Positions 20,904-34,699 of a DNA stretch of 64,000 bases are shown here, one piece after another (position 1 is the first letter of the stretch; every line of letters begins with the position of its first letter). The DNA is from Liolophura sinensis (Eukaryota > Mollusca > Polyplacophora > Chitonida > Chitonidae), in the NCBI RefSeq assembly GCF_032854445.1, contig NC_088301.1, positions 53,059,187-53,123,186 of the forward strand. Reading direction: 5' to 3'. Under the pieces are notes generated by a model. It saw only the letters and a list, made by a program, of their open reading frames with translations, had not been told where the DNA came from and searched no databases. Made by a program: the position numbers and the translations under genes.

Positions 20904-23640
20904 TTGACATATTATCCATATTTTACACGTGTGCATCCACAGACTTGCACTATACAAAGTGCAAAAATAATTTAGAAGAGAAAAATAAGAACACGACTAT
21001 CAGGACTTTCAAGTACACATTTTTTTTAATTGCCGTATATCATTAATATATATTAATATTATATGAATAATATTTATATACGAAAATCTACACTTATTTG
21101 TCAACCTCCTTAGATTAGGTTCCATATATATATATTGATTTCCCTATAGCTTGAACAAACACCGCTTCAATGCTTCATTATTTTCTGCTCAGCGCATTTA
21201 GTGGCGTGTATAAGCACAGGCACTGAGCTTTTACAATGGTGAATTTTTGAACGATTTCTGCGAATGGTATTTACTGTACCTAATTCCCCGCCTTGATCGT
21301 ATGGAGTACTTAGTAGTTCAAATAGATAAACGCGAGTAATGAATGTTTCTAGGGAAGGAGGTAAAATCATTTTACAAATGAGTTTTTTATCTCTGATTTG
21401 AATATTGCAATATGGTGTTGTTTAATGTGAATATTACCATAAACTGGATACAGTAGTTTAGCAAAATTCATGATTTTTACATCTACAATAAAAAAATAAC
21501 TCGTGCACACACACTGTGTGCATGATTTAGTCTAAAAATATGATGGGGTTTTCGAACATGTCAGAAAAACTGGCCATTTGCTTAGCTATTTTTAATGACC
21601 CCAAGCGAGATCTTAGTAACACTTTTGGTAGGTTCAGCTGAGGGTAACAAAAAGCCTTTGTTGCCATGCATGCTACGCCCAAAAGCATCTGGAAATTAAC
21701 CTGGGTATCAAAAGAGGATTTGGCGTGCGAGGGATATACTTACCTCTATAATATAGCTTTTTCATACATGCGAATAATAAAGGTCATCGTAAACATGTCC
21801 CCAACAGACAATATATTGTTCAGCTTTTGAGCCCGATGCTGCGTGGCAATATTATATGTGCCTGCCAAGTTAAGGGCTGTGGACCAGTGTTCAGTTCCAT
21901 ACTCAGACAGCTGACTCTCTGGATACCCATAGGGCTGCTACCATTGTTTTGGGGGCCTTAAATGGTGGTAGTAAGCAATCTATGTTGCTCATTTGTGTGT
22001 TCTTGGATGAAGTCCGCAAATTTTATGCCTTGTACCCCATGCTTGTCTCTCTTATTTACTCTGCATGTGTATGGCCTGTTCATGTTATATATTGCACATG
22101 TCAGTCTTTCCAATAATCGGCCGGAGGGTTTACTCTGGGTTCCTCTACACTCATAAAACTGACCAGCATTCTATGAATAAATCATTATACACTGATCAAG
22201 TAAATTTTATTTGTTTGTCTGATTGGTGTTTTACGCCGCACTCAAGAATATTTCTTACGACACCGTCCAGCATTATGGTGGGAGAAGAAACCCTGGGCCA
22301 TCCGCATAAATAAAACAAATGAAAATAAATAATATAAGCATTAAGTGGCAAAAGTGTATCTTTGCCAAGGCAAACAGTGCGCCTCTGTGTAATTTAGGTA
22401 ATTTTAAATGTGAATTAATAAGGAGTGAAATTTCCAAATGTTATCATGCGTGAATTCAGATATCTTCCTATGAGACTGTGTGTCAACATTTAAAGTAGTT
22501 CTGATAACCGGCTGTTCACAAAAGCCACGTATTAAGTAAATCTTTGCTTTCATGGAAGCATTTTCAAGTTCTTTGCTTTATATGTCGGTATGTACAAATA
22601 TCGGTTTTCCAAAATGCAAAGTTTGATTAAATTATGCACACAAGCAGAAAATGACAACCCGACTGCAGCTCAAATAGTTTTGAAATACTGTTTATTTAAC
22701 TAATTATCTCAACTGTATACGTGCTGTACAACACTGCATAAGTGCCTTGTACAAGGAATTTAAAGCAACAATACGTTTACATTCAAGCTGTCTAAACAAT
22801 GTTATGGAGACAACTTTTAGAATATGTCTTTCCCATCGGATCACATAGATCTTTTCGAAACGTTAATCCCAACATGCATTAAACCATAAACAATTATGGT
22901 AGTATATATTATGCATATTGATCTCTTATAGATAAAGCCTGTTTTATTCATAGTAAATTACTACGAAGTACACGAACAAACTATGGTCCAATTAAAATGA
23001 ACTTATAAATAGGTACACATAGTTATAACATATATCATGTATATTCTTTCATTTAAAATCTCAAATATGAACAAGTTCAACGTATATTATACGTCACATG
23101 GTATTCAAAATCAATCCATCCTCATGTAGTTAAATACATCATTCACAATCATACAAACTCGTCATTATATTGCACTTGTATATCGCTTCAGTTTGACCAC
23201 AAAATAGCATTAAAGCAAACAATTATTTAACGTTACCTGTACACATTATGAGTATCATTGTCCTTTTGGGTATGTACGCGTAGCTTTATTGCACGAGAAC
23301 TTTTTTAATACCATTTAGGGATAATTTTTCAGCCATACACATTTCCTCGACTAAATGAAAATCAGTTTCTGCATATACAGTATTTCGCTACAGTAAAAAG
23401 TGGAAATTTAAAAACCATTTAAATTCAAACCATTATTTCGCCTTAACGAAAAGTAAATTATGTATGCACGCATTGTCATTATCACTTATGTTATCACTTA
23501 TGTAACAAATAATATCTCAGCTACCAGTACTTCAGAGTTGAACGTGTTACAATATTGCCTCAACCTCTTTCTATTACATTTAAATTCACGATTCATACGC
23601 TAATGCCATTAAGCATCTAGTCACATATGCCAACTTCGTC
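20904..23640. other. AT-rich intergenic spacer
   Basis: Besides the SINE fragment at 22203-22316, I see no gene, RNA or further repeat. It is strongly AT-rich, especially 22700-23600. Open frames are short and match nothing I know. Confidence 0.5.
22203..22316 (-). mobile_element. SINE copy, inverted, 3' end only
   Basis: Plus strand reads the complement of the family 3' end: TGATTGGTGTTTTACGCCGC, CTCAAGAATATTTC, then CAGCATTATGGTGGGAGAAG. It is cut off at GGGCCATCCGC, so the head is missing. Confidence 0.7.
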
Positions 23641-24300
23641 CCTGTTATAGATCAATTTGCCAAACGTACGCGCCACCAGACAGGTTATATACGTCTCATG
23701 TAGACCAACTTCCACCAGACAGGTTATATACGTCTCATGTAGACCAACTTCCTCCATGTTGTAATCAACTTCTCGTCTACACCAACATTAGCCATGTTTG
23801 AAATCCTTATATATCCCATCACTATTTATACACGAACATGGTCTATCATCAATGTTCTTATAAATCATCTTGCCATATACATTGTACATGCCAACATGTT
23901 ATAATCAACATATAGGCCTACACCAACATCGTCCGTGTTACAATCAACATATATGCCTACACCAGCATCGTCCATGTTACAGTCAACATATAGGCCTACA
24001 GCAACATCGTCTATGTTATGATCAACATATAGGCCTGCGACAACATCGTCCATGCTACAATCAACATATAGGCCTACAGCAACATCGTCTATGTTATGAT
24101 CAACATATAGGCCTACTGCAACATCGTCTATGTTATGATAAACATATAGGCCTACAGCAACATCGTCCATGTTATGATCTACATATAGGCCTTCAGCAAC
24201 ATCGTCCATGTTATGATCAACATATAGGCCTACACCAACATCGTCCATATTATAATGAAGATATAGGTCTACTCCAACATCGTCCCTGTCATTATCTACA
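23640..24300 (+). repeat. 39-bp minisatellite
   Basis: About ten tandem units of 39 bp between 23880 and 24290, each with CAACATATAGGCCTAC, CAACATCGTC and TGTTATGAT. An older pair of 39-bp units (CAGACAGGTTATATACGTCT) lies at about 23670-23750 and partly decayed units lie between. The period is a multiple of three, so long frames stay open on both strands (13-residue repeats such as HIGLQQHRLCYDQ); they are a by-product of the period, not evidence of a protein. Confidence 0.88.
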
Positions 24301-24777
24301 GCAAAGCCTTACTTTTATTTTAAATTATCATTCTTGTAGCAAAATAAGCACCTCATTACACTGTCACTTATTTAAACCACCTCTTTTATATAGCAAAATT
24401 CGTTAAAGTATACCAAGGGCCCCTGAAAATCGAAAGTGATATGAAGTACTCAGTACTTTAAAACAAACATCTATCCACTTATCTACAAAGTTATAAAATT
24501 TATCCATGTTAACTTTCTCTTCCCATGACTTAAAACGAACCATCCTTCAGTCATCATTAGCAACAAATATTGCATTGACACAGTGTTGTCCCAATGTATT
24601 AACACGACATCATAACTGCTTACATTCACCAAATCAGCTATAAGTGTGCCTGAAACAATCTAGCTCAAAATAACAAGCTGGAATAAAGTTACGCCCTGGA
24701 TCAACCGAGTTTGTGAAATGGTAAACTTCACGTCAGCAACTCGAGTGACATACTGGTAACTTGTTGCGCAGTAACAA

Positions 24778-24892
24778 TAACTTATATGACAACGGCTGGC
24801 ATTATGTGGGAGGAAACCGGGCAGAGGAATCCAGCATAAGCTGGACTTGAACTCACAGCAATCGCATTCATGAGAGGCTCCTAAACCATTGT
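24778..24892 (-). mobile_element. SINE copy, inverted, internally deleted
   Basis: Plus strand shows GGCATTATGTGGGAGGAAAC, GGGCAGAG, then directly CCAGCATAAGCTGGACTTGA and ACTCACAGCAATCGCATTCA. The block between the two conserved parts is deleted. Confidence 0.7.
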
Positions 24893-25204
24893 AGGTACAG
24901 TGACCTTTTTCATGTACATATAACTTTCTCCCTACTATTTCTTGTTTGATATATCTGCCTGCATTAAATGAAATATACATTAGGCGCTCATCATTGTAAA
25001 TGAAAGAATCCTGCGAAACGGCATTTCTGTAGTATCGGGCCTATATAAGCTAGGTATATTAGGTGGATGATAAAGCTGGCACTTCATCCCTCATCAAATT
25101 ATACAGAGCAAAACATGTGACCTTGTGAAGGACTACAATTAAACTTGTCGCATACTTTGAATTAAAATAAAAAATAGCATAAAGTTAAAGCGTATTATAG
25201 CATG

Positions 25205-25240
25205 ACACCGTAAAACACCAACCAAATAAATAAGAAAAAA
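25205..25240 (+). mobile_element. SINE tail fragment
   Basis: CACCGTAAAACACCAACCAA followed by ATAAATAAG matches the last 30 or so bases of the SINE family. Nothing else of the element remains. Confidence 0.5.
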
Positions 25241-25744
25241 TATAGTATGAGCATCCAGCAGAGCATTCAAACAAGTTTGTGAATATTAACTATATGTAGA
25301 TTACTCTTTCTTCTACAATCTACTTGACTTGACATTAAGCGCTGTAAATATGAAGCCACTCGTGTAAGTGAGGGAAGGAAGTATAATATTTAACATCAAA
25401 TTGTTGAAATAAAAATACTATTAGGCTAACAGCATGACTTGACTGATTTCCCTCCTCCATTTTACAGAATGCCGCCCTCTGCAGGGTGAGGCATAAATAC
25501 GGCAATCATGTTTTACTTGAAATCACAACCGTGTGGTTAGAATATACATCACAATGCTGATTATAGGTGTGTTGGAATAAGTATCCGTCAAAGTCTAATA
25601 AATGTGACATCTCCTCGAGGCAACTACGATATATTATTCTAAATGTTGACTTGCACGGGATACACCTATAACTACGAGTCAAATAGAGGTTGTAACTGTT
25701 GAATCAGTGTCTATACACCAATAGCCTAGAGTCTCAACATTGCC

Positions 25745-25750
25745 TTTATT
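25745..25750 (-). promoter_or_regulatory. Candidate TMEM26 polyadenylation signal
   Basis: TTTATT on the plus strand, so AATAAA in the TMEM26 sense, about 350 nt after its stop codon. This would give a 3' UTR of roughly 370 nt. Confidence 0.4.
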
Positions 25751-26098
25751 GGTACTCGTGCGTTTAATAGAAAAAACGTTAGTGTACAATTGATGTATAT
25801 ATACTTCCTGTGAGTAACTAAGCTGTTGTTCTTTCTTTGACATGTCCTAAGTTTTCGGTGTCTTAGCTCAACAGGACCTTGTACCATAAAACGTCGCCGC
25901 CAAATGAAAGTCAACGATTTCTGCCATATGATTTACACAAAAATGGCTAAACTTGTAATACGTGAAAACATCTGATACAAATACTTAATGTATAGACAAA
26001 TTCGACATATTTCTAATTGTTGTCATCGAGAATTATTGCCATTTGATCTTTGTTACCTCATCAGCTTTTCGGGTACCTTGGCCAAAGTAGAGAATTCA

Positions 26099-29000
26099 TT
26101 ACCCAACTGAGCTGTTACCAGAATCGTTGGATCTATCACGAATGTATTTATCTCCAACAAGACTTAACTTCCTCAGTGTTTCACAACTTCCGAGGCCTTT
26201 TAACTTTCGCCGTTCCTCTTCTTCTTTCTTCTTCTGCCTCATCTCTACTGATGTGACAACCAGGCGGTAGAACTGCAGCATCAGGATCATGCCGTTCTTG
26301 CACGTGAAAAACAGGATACTGTAGGAGAACACCCTGTAGTACGCCAGCGCCACCATTCGAAGCACGAAATACGGTCCGTCTTGCATGAAGGTCGTCATGA
26401 GAATGGACCACAATTCGGTCTCGCAGCAGCCACAGGCGGGAGCTTCCTTCTCCTCAGCATCAGCGGTTGGCTGTTCCTCAGGTGTCACGATGCGCATGCG
26501 CCGAGACTTGGTGGCCGTGAGGACAATCGTGAACTGCATTAGGCTCCAACTCCATCCCGATAGAATGGCGTAGACGAAGATTTGGTCTCCTATTGCCCCT
26601 TTCTCTCCAAAGATGGTGAAAAAGTCGATCATATCCGCAGCCAAGGCGAGATACACAAGGAGAAGCTGTGATAACTGTGCTCTGGTAAGCTCCCCTTTTG
26701 GCAGTAGCCAGCGACCAACGATAAGCAGTACCATCATCGCTTGTTCTATCAGCAGAACCCACTCTTGTTCGGAAAGTTCCAAACTAAGTTCCATCTGAAA
26801 CAGGCAATATCATATACAAGCTGCCAATCTGAGACTCGGTTCGGGTTGGAATATACAAATGCATCTAAAATATAATTGTATGTATATATTTGCATAATGT
26901 TGCTTTGGATCAAAAGTCTTAATATTAGAAGAGTAAGGACAAGGTGGTCATTTGTTTCTATTAAGCCGATCGTCTGTCAAGTGATTGTCAGCTACTCAAT
27001 ATGGCGTAATAAAATTTTGGTGTAGATATCTATAATACTATAGGACTAGGTAGGTCCTTTAGTATTAAGTGTTTAACATATCCTTAGTATCAAGTGTTTA
27101 ACATATCCCGAATGTATTAAATGGCTCTGGCATTCAGTGTTCCGGCTTACAAATCTCTCGCACCCTTACGTCAAGCGCATTTACCATTGTGACGTAGGTC
27201 TATCCCTTCCCTACATATTACTATGGGTATAAGGCCAATTGGCGGCTTCTCAGTAAAACAAGCCCCTTATGACATCGATTTAATGACAAAGTTTTGATGC
27301 CCACACAAAGTGGTTGACAAAAGAAAAGTTGCCTTGGAATAAAACGACATATACTAGAAAGGAACGAAAACGACCTACAGAGGATGTACATGTACGTTCT
27401 AAGAGATGATAAGAATAGTTTGCGTCAGTGTGGTTACCAAGAGGTCAACAAGGGCGAAAGTGGTTGTTGACGGATGCCACGCTAATGATAACCTATGATT
27501 TTTTTTTCATATCCAATAGAGAGAACTTTCCCTCAATGATTCGGCGTCAACATAATCCTGGCAATCAGTTGAGCAACATGCCAATGTGATCGTGATATCC
27601 ACAGCAAAATCATACAGGCAGACATACAGACAGTCAGAGTAATGGTCCACTCACGCACCTGTCCGAGTTTGACGGATGTCGTCGTCACATTCTTTAGACC
27701 TGCTCGGAGTTGGTCGATGCGATTGAGTTCCAGAAGCCACAAAGATGGTACAACGCTGGCCAGGTAGAAGAAAACGCTGGGACAGAACCTAAACAATCAA
27801 AAGAAATATTCCAATTGAAATTAAAATCAAGGTTATACACTCTAATGCATACTGAAAAGTCAGCAGTCCTTAAGAGATTTCATTAATAAATACACAAAAA
27901 CCGTCAAAAGTGTCAAGTAACAGTGAAAAATCAGCACAACGTTTACGAAAACGCCCATGGGTTGAGATTTCAGACAAGTATATACCATGTATGGTTCAAT
28001 CAAAGGTATACGGTTAATATAGTTTTGTGTGCAAAGAATAAAGAACGTAACTGTCTTAATAAATCAAGAGTTAGATATCATCTTTTAGATGTAGGTCTTT
28101 TCGGCATGTGTGTACCATGCATGGTTCAATCAAAGGTATACGGTTAATATAGTTTTGAGTGCAAAGAATAAAGAACGCAACTGTCTTAATAAATCAAGAG
28201 TTAGATATCATCTTTTAGATGTAGGTCTTTTCGGCATGTGTGTGTCTTGCAGATAAAAGCTGTCTATGCCCGAAAGCCACATTGTCCATAAAGTTTTTCT
28301 GTCCAAAATGAAGAAAAAACTTGTCTCTGTCATATTGTAATACCTGCGTAATACGGTCTTTGTAAACATAGCTATTTCTTGTGAACACTCCGGTAGTAGT
28401 TGACGGGAAATCTTCCCTTTGGTGTTTAATGGTTAAATAAGAAGATTAAAATAAATTCCGTTGTTCATAAACCAGCTTTGATTATAGTGTATACTGAATA
28501 TACAAGTCACGGTACCGTGGCCTTGGTGCAATTATAAATATAACATCAGTTATAAGACAGACTATTTTTAGCAGAATTCTGATGCCATTGGAAGTTCACT
28601 TCACCTTAACTGATATTTAGAGTAACAGGAAGCAAATGACCTTGTTTGATGTATGTTCTCTATGAGATGATTCCTTTGCTTGGTTTAGCAATCCATGACC
28701 TAAAACAGGAAACACCTAATACACAAAAATCTGCAGTGTTTTTCAGGATGAGGTTTATTGTTGAAATTTAAGATGGAAAAAGATTTGTGTGATAGTATCG
28801 GCATTTCTGCATATATAGTTTTATAACCGACAGTGACAAACTGAAATTGAGTAGAATCACTATTAGAGACGCCGTACTGAACTATATCCGTCGCATCAGA
28901 TGAGTGATAGATACAAAAACTCTGTTAAAACAAGGCTGAGAAACACACGATTAAGTGTGATACATGGTTACTTACCATTTCCATTCTTCACCTTTGTTGA

Positions 29001-29166
29001 CCATAATGACAATGATCATCTCAATGATAAGTCCAGCGAGTGTGGAGGTCAACACCCAGTACAACCTGCCTTTCACGACAGTGGCACGCCATATCACTAG
29101 CATGGCGTGCATGATGAAAAGAATTCGAGTTAAAATCGCTTTGAAAATGTTGCATTTTGAGGCCAT
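26099..29166 (-). CDS. TMEM26: Transmembrane protein 26
   Basis: Complete three-exon gene: 28976-29166, 27659-27788, 26099-26794 on the minus strand. Splice sites are GT-AG and the exons join in frame to 338 residues (human TMEM26 is 368). Family landmarks: RILFIMHAMLVIWRATVVKG in the first helix region, then YLASVVPSLWLLEL, LIVGRWLLPKGELTRAQLSQ, YAILSGWSWSLMQF, FMQDGPYFVLRM and LQFYRLVV. About eight hydrophobic segments are visible; the approximate first ones are residues 7-28, 36-57, 69-86 and 119-138. A cysteine cluster (ACGCCETE) lies in a loop before the later helices, and a charged KKKEEEERRK segment follows the last helix, likely cytosolic. TMEM26 is a poorly understood membrane protein, known in mammals as a beige-fat surface marker. 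The start at 29166 was chosen because it precedes the first helix as in the family. Confidence 0.92.
27060..27110. repeat. 25-bp direct duplication
   Basis: TTAGTAT.AAGTGTTTAACATATCC occurs twice back to back, with one mismatch. It lies in TMEM26 intron 2. Confidence 0.85.
27789..28975 (-). other. TMEM26 intron 1
   Basis: A 1.2-kb intron holding a recent 130-bp tandem duplication. No other feature was recognised. Confidence 0.65.
27981..28242. repeat. 130-bp tandem duplication
   Basis: Two copies, starting at about 27983 (TACCATGTATGGTTCAATCA) and 28113 (TACCATGCATGGTTCAATCA), exactly 130 bp apart. They differ at only a few positions (for example TGTGTGCAAAG against TGAGTGCAAAG), so the duplication is young. 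The unit contains TTTTAGATGTAGGTCTTTTC and no coding signal. Confidence 0.92.
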
Positions 29167-29420
29167 TGCTTCCCGACTAACAAACAGAAGCTATGTTACC
29201 CACTATTCAAAAGACTCGGTATTCACAACAGATATGTCCGCGACTTTCTCCAGCTACCACTTGCCAAGTCCTTCTTGCCGCTCGAAAGTTCGAAAACGTT
29301 TGACCTAACGAAGTCAGGGTTTTATGACTTTACTGATGGTTCTGCATATGTATCTGCCAATCCAATCAATAGCTGATACCAGCTGGTAATTCCGTCTGGT
29401 AATTATGCTGCATTTACCCC
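29167..29420 (-). promoter_or_regulatory. TMEM26 upstream region
   Basis: The 5' UTR and promoter must begin here, but I see no TATA box or strong initiator, and no clear transcription-factor site. The limits are a guess. Confidence 0.3.
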
Positions 29421-32400
29421 GTCGACTGACACCGTGGAGCGCTAGATGCAACCAGAGATACCTTGCTGTTTGTGAACCGTCTTGCATTCGCTCACCTTTT
29501 CGGTTTTACTTGATCGTAGTTATAGCTGTTAACTCTCCGTTGAACTCTCTTCGAGATCTTCTCGGCCCGTATCTACGCAATTAATCAGATGTTGATATAG
29601 GTCGTGTGTTTTCTTGTCACCATGGCCGTAAACACTGCAATCACCGGGATCATTAACAAGAAAGTTTTCCTTAATTTACTTGTCTTTATGTAAATTCGAG
29701 TGTCGATCTGGAAGATTTGAGATTGATAGGGCCCTGGCGTGTTAGAGTGCGATGATGGATCAAGACTTGGCTTTCTTTCTTCAAGTCCGTGTACGAAACT
29801 TGATGGCTTCGTTTCACATTCAACACTATTCTCTCCACCGGTGTACCGCAAAAATCCGTTGTAGAAAAACACAAAAGTCCCCCGTACGTAACAGCATAAA
29901 GAAAAAGATGCGCGACAATTCCTCAGGCAGTTTGGTGAAAAGACACAAATCTGAATCTATAGCACACGTTCTGGGAAAGATGTTCTATACTGACATCAAG
30001 TATCCTGGATGTGTGGAACCTTTCAGTCAGTAGAGTCCATGGAGAACATATAGCGCTGTGTGGCTGCATATGTATATAAATACCATTTCCCACACGCCTT
30101 TGTCCGACGTCAATGTACTTCTATACCTCGCCCCTGTGTGAGCACTCGATGGTGCGATGGGAGCGCTGTCCACGCCAATCACTTACCAAAGTTTACTTCA
30201 ATTAAACACTTTGCTTTTGGGAATGGCACCTCGCGTATTAGACTGCTTCGTGACCCAGGCACTGCAATGAATCATCTGAAATACAAAGCAACTGACAGTA
30301 CAACAAGAATCCTGTCTTTGGTTTTGGATTATGATAAGCGTTAGGCGAGACATGGGTGCCGCCAGAAGGTGTGGAAGAAACAATATATTCGTCAGTCTTC
30401 AAATATCACGGCCACGAGTTCTCCATATAATACGCTCTAACACATTTTATTCCAAATAAATACGAATAATAAATCCATATGCATTTAATTTCCTGACGTT
30501 ACTGGTTACCATATAAATAAAGCAATCGTTTTCTCACTGGTGAAAAACTGACACATGAAGGTGTGAAGTCCATTGGTAAGCAAATCCATGACATGCATGT
30601 AGTAGGGTTATGCATTTCATAAATATAAGCATTAAAAGCATCCTATTTCCCTAATAGCTGGAAGCAATACACCTTTACCATACATGTATACACAAAATCG
30701 CTTTAGCTGAATATCTTAGTCTCTTGGGGTTAATGTAATGCGGATATATACGGCGAACTTGAACATATCCTTCATATTCACGTGACCAAATCATCGATCC
30801 CATATGCACGAATCACTGCCACACCGGTTGTTGACCCATGACACACTCATGAAGACAACGATACATGGGGATATGCAAATATCATAAACGTCTATATCTG
30901 CTTCGTCTTTCTCTGGATGTGTATAAACCCAGACAGGGGAACAATCCAAATAATTCCCTTAAATCATTGTAGAGAATATATTACAGAAATGCTTTGAACA
31001 CATGCAGTTGTACCGACTGAAAGGCGTATAACATGCAAGTTAATTCCATTGTGTTTCATGGTCTGCCAGCAAATATACATCTCTAACTTGGTGAAAATCA
31101 GCCAATAACAGGAATATCTGTACACATGCTGTCATGTTACGAAAAGCGACTAAAGGCCTCGGTTGAAGGGGATAAAGTTATCATCAGTTCGCCAATCGAT
31201 AATGGCTTGGCGATTATTTGTATAAGATAGTTTACTTTATCCACATTTGTTAGTAATCGGTGGGAAACTTATTCCCAGAACAAACAGGTATACCCCTAAT
31301 TTAACATTAACCCCTACAGCACCAATTTCCTTAAATTTAGGCCTCTCATTTTTTTTACCTAAAAAACACACAAAAATACTGTAAAATACAAAATAATATA
31401 ACATAAGTAAAGAGGGATAACTGACACACATGCACCTGCACGTCGTTTGATATGTGTTTTTCTCAGTGAGTTTAGTTTATTTTATGTAAATTCAATTTCT
31501 ATATAAGCAATTCATAATTTTATATACTTTGTTAAGCATTCTCTATGATATTCCAGTTTGATTAGTTTGATCTTATATAGGTAGTGTTATTCAGCTGAGT
31601 TACACTTCTATCCATTTGTTCTGTTCAAATTCTATATTTTCTGTCAACTACATGGGTAAATATGTAAGTAACATTCATATGATTATGAAGACGTGGCATT
31701 AGAATCTGTATAGGTATTTAGCAAGTGTGAAAACACATAAAAACTGGATCTAGTATGGGTTAAAGAAAAGGGACATTAATTCTCAGACAATTTTGAATTT
31801 CAGCTGATGCCACTGGCAAGCCATGAGTTAACGTAGACAAGCACTGCCCTTCGAGATTATTTAGGAACACAATGTAGTGTACTTAGTTCTTTAAACACAC
31901 GGGCAATTATGGCATCAAACGAATCATTTAATCTGCTGGGCTATTCCTCTTGGGAAATTTCGGCTTACTTTTACCACAGAAAGGTAAGGGTTGCCTTTTT
32001 GTTCCGCACGTTACCTGCCTCACTGCAATTAATACCATTCCATTGCTGTTCGTGTGAACACAATGACGGTGTGATTGATTAATATGTCGACGTGTTATAG
32101 CTGGAACTACACAAACTAACAAAGGGGTTATTTATTTTACTGATTAACACCATTTGTCATCAAGGGGCTGGCAACCAATCTCCTTCAAAATCAATTTAAT
32201 CTTGGGATCGACGAATGCAGACAGCGTTTTATGAACGTCTGTCTCATTTCCTATTATTTTCAGCGCGTAATCGTTATAATTTGTCAGTTGGGCAATGCAA
32301 AGCAACTGCACACTTTTCAGAACACTGGCATTATTGGTGTGCAATCTGCGCTACACAAGCACAGTTTATATCGGCATAAGTCTATTGCGGTTTACATGAC

Positions 32401-34690
32401 AAGCGAATGTTCTCGGCATGAAAACCTAAACGAGTGTCAATTTTAGTGCTGCATCTAATTGTGCTATAGTGTGAAAACGGGCACAAAAGTCTGAAATTCG
32501 ATATAATCAGCCTAACTCAGCCTACATTATTGCTGAAAAAAGGTAACACGCCATGCGTAACACAAGGGGTATAACGGTGTTATTTTGCTATATACGATAT
32601 TAAATAAACTGAAATGCTTAATAGGGATATAGGATTACTGTTTTTCCAAGCAAAAAAGTCAAAAAAGGATAATTTTCCATCTCATTAAATTCGCTCTTGT
32701 GTGTATGTTTTAATGTATGTATATAGGACTTTATTATTTTAGTTGATCTATTATTATGAAATCGCAGCTGTATGCATGATAATCAATGTACAGATATTTT
32801 TTGTGTGTAACCATTTTACTTTCCTGTATAGAAGTCCGTAATATCTGCAGCAATAATAATCACATTTACAGACAAGTGTATACCACTCATATCAACCCCC
32901 AAAAAGATGGTTCCATCAAAAGTGATATTAACAACGTATAAACTCTATATATGGCCCAATTTCTAATAGTTCTAAAAAGCTCCACAACACAGGTTGGCCA
33001 TGCTATGCATGTTTATATACCTCAAACAAATTTAACACGAAAATACATAACTTTGATAACGGCTGTGACAGTTTAAGTCATGATGGTATAGAGGGTGGTA
33101 TGTTTCTGCTATTTAATTATTTGCATGAAGAGTCTGAATTAAACTTTAACTACCGTAAATTGAGTCCGCATTTTATTGCTTACCTGTGATCATTTACCAA
33201 CTACAACACTGTCGCTGTTCTGATTTTATACTTATTGTGTAGTCTTTCATATTGCATCTTTGCATAAACCAGGATTTAGCTGGTGAACTATAAGCATCCA
33301 TGCACGGGACCTAGTTCATTTTATTTGTATGTGATTCTTATTAAATGTGGTAAGAACACGGCGTATTGAGCAATTCTAGACCTCTGACTAATAAAGTGCG
33401 ATTAACATCTACATTTTTTTGTTTACCTGTCTTAGAGAAGTGCATGGGGCATTGGTTGTTTATAATGCTCCTTTAACCACTAGTGTGAACAGCTAGAGTC
33501 TTAACTATATGACTATTTGACAATGATCTCAGTGTCGTCGCTGCTCTGCTTTTACTTGGTGTAGCCTTTTATACTGATGTTCTTTTTTCTGTCAGAATGA
33601 ACAAAAGACTGGTAAAAAAGAAATTATATGTGTATATGCTCTGTGTTAAGTTGGCATATGGACATTTTCGAGCTTCCTAAATTCAGAATCCCTTGTGTAG
33701 TGAATGCTATATATAGATATGGGGTGTATTTTGGCCAGTATGATCAGGAGAGAAGGCAGTTGACGTCTAAAAGACTTTCTAGTTTGATTGGTCTACGTGC
33801 GTGTGTTGTGGAGATACACTGAATGATGGAAATGTTTTTAACGGTAAAGGTTTGACTAGTTGATGTAGGTTTAAGACGATATACCACGGGGTAGTTGGTA
33901 TAAGTCCTTTAAAAGAAAGTTAGAGCTATTGTCTCCAATGTATATCCTCGCGCCGTTGTAAATAGGCCTGTAAGTGGTAAAATGGATTTCATTTATTTGA
34001 TTGGAGTTTTACGCCGAAAATGGATTGGAACATGTATATGTTTGAAATCTTGAAATGCACCTTTCACTTTTATCCGTTACTAGAGCTTTTCTATTAATTA
34101 AACTGGTGCTGGTAAAAACGGTGATGCGGAAGCTTGATCTCAGTGTATATATTAGACCCAAGACTGTATGTTTGACTACCCTTATAAACCAGACAGCGGA
34201 TTATAGAACTAAAAGCATAACGTATTATGAGACCCAGCATAACCCAAAAGCCCAAGGAGAACAGTCAGAGAGGACTACAATACCTCAAATTAAAGCACAC
34301 AGTCAAATTGATGACAGGCCTATATATATGCGCTTATGGGAAAATTTTAAATCGAAGGATTAAGTCAATTTGACTAAAAGGAGTCTGCTGTATAGATCCT
34401 TCTACAAAGGCACCGAAATGAATACAACATAGACCTGAAGCTCTACAGAAAAAAAGTACCGGTAGGCCAAGGAGCCTAGCCTATATATATAGGCCCCTAT
34501 ATGTAAAGCCTACCTAACTTCAATTCAAAATTTAAGTTAATTTATGAAGAGTTCTCCTTCACTAAATTATGTACTTTTTTTCATTTAAGTTTGTTCATAT
34601 ACTCCGAACCTTTAAGATATGCGCCTGTCATACTCTAATAAAATAAATTAAAAGGAAAGTGAAAGCGCTAAACTGATGTGCATAACGAAA
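29421..34690. other. Intergenic spacer between TMEM26 and KDM7
   Basis: About 5 kb between divergently transcribed TMEM26 and KDM7. It contains open frames of up to about 100 codons (for example 29752-30033, 30060-30344 and 34055-34363), none resembling a known family or joined by convincing splice sites. A diverged repeat pair is visible near 33190-33270 and 33520-33590 (both contain CTGT/GTCGCTG and TGTAG.CTTT). A SINE tail remains at 33985-34020. Confidence 0.5.
33985..34020 (-). mobile_element. SINE tail fragment, inverted
   Basis: TTCATTTATTTGATTGGAGT followed by TTTACGCCG is the complement of the family's 3' end. Nothing else of the element is present. Confidence 0.55.
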
Positions 34691-34699
34691 ATACCAGTA

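Larger units (their letters stand above)
24301..25720. other. Intergenic spacer with SINE remnants
   Basis: Contains the SINE pieces at 24778-24892 and 25205-25240. Otherwise nothing recognisable. Confidence 0.5.

Noticed and set aside
23865-24406. Overlapping repeat-bearing ORFs on both strands
   Set aside because: Both are explained by the 39-bp minisatellite; both strands being open is an artefact of the period.
29752-30344. Two adjacent plus-strand ORFs of about 94 codons
   Set aside because: No homology recognised, no splice support and unusual composition; treated as intergenic.
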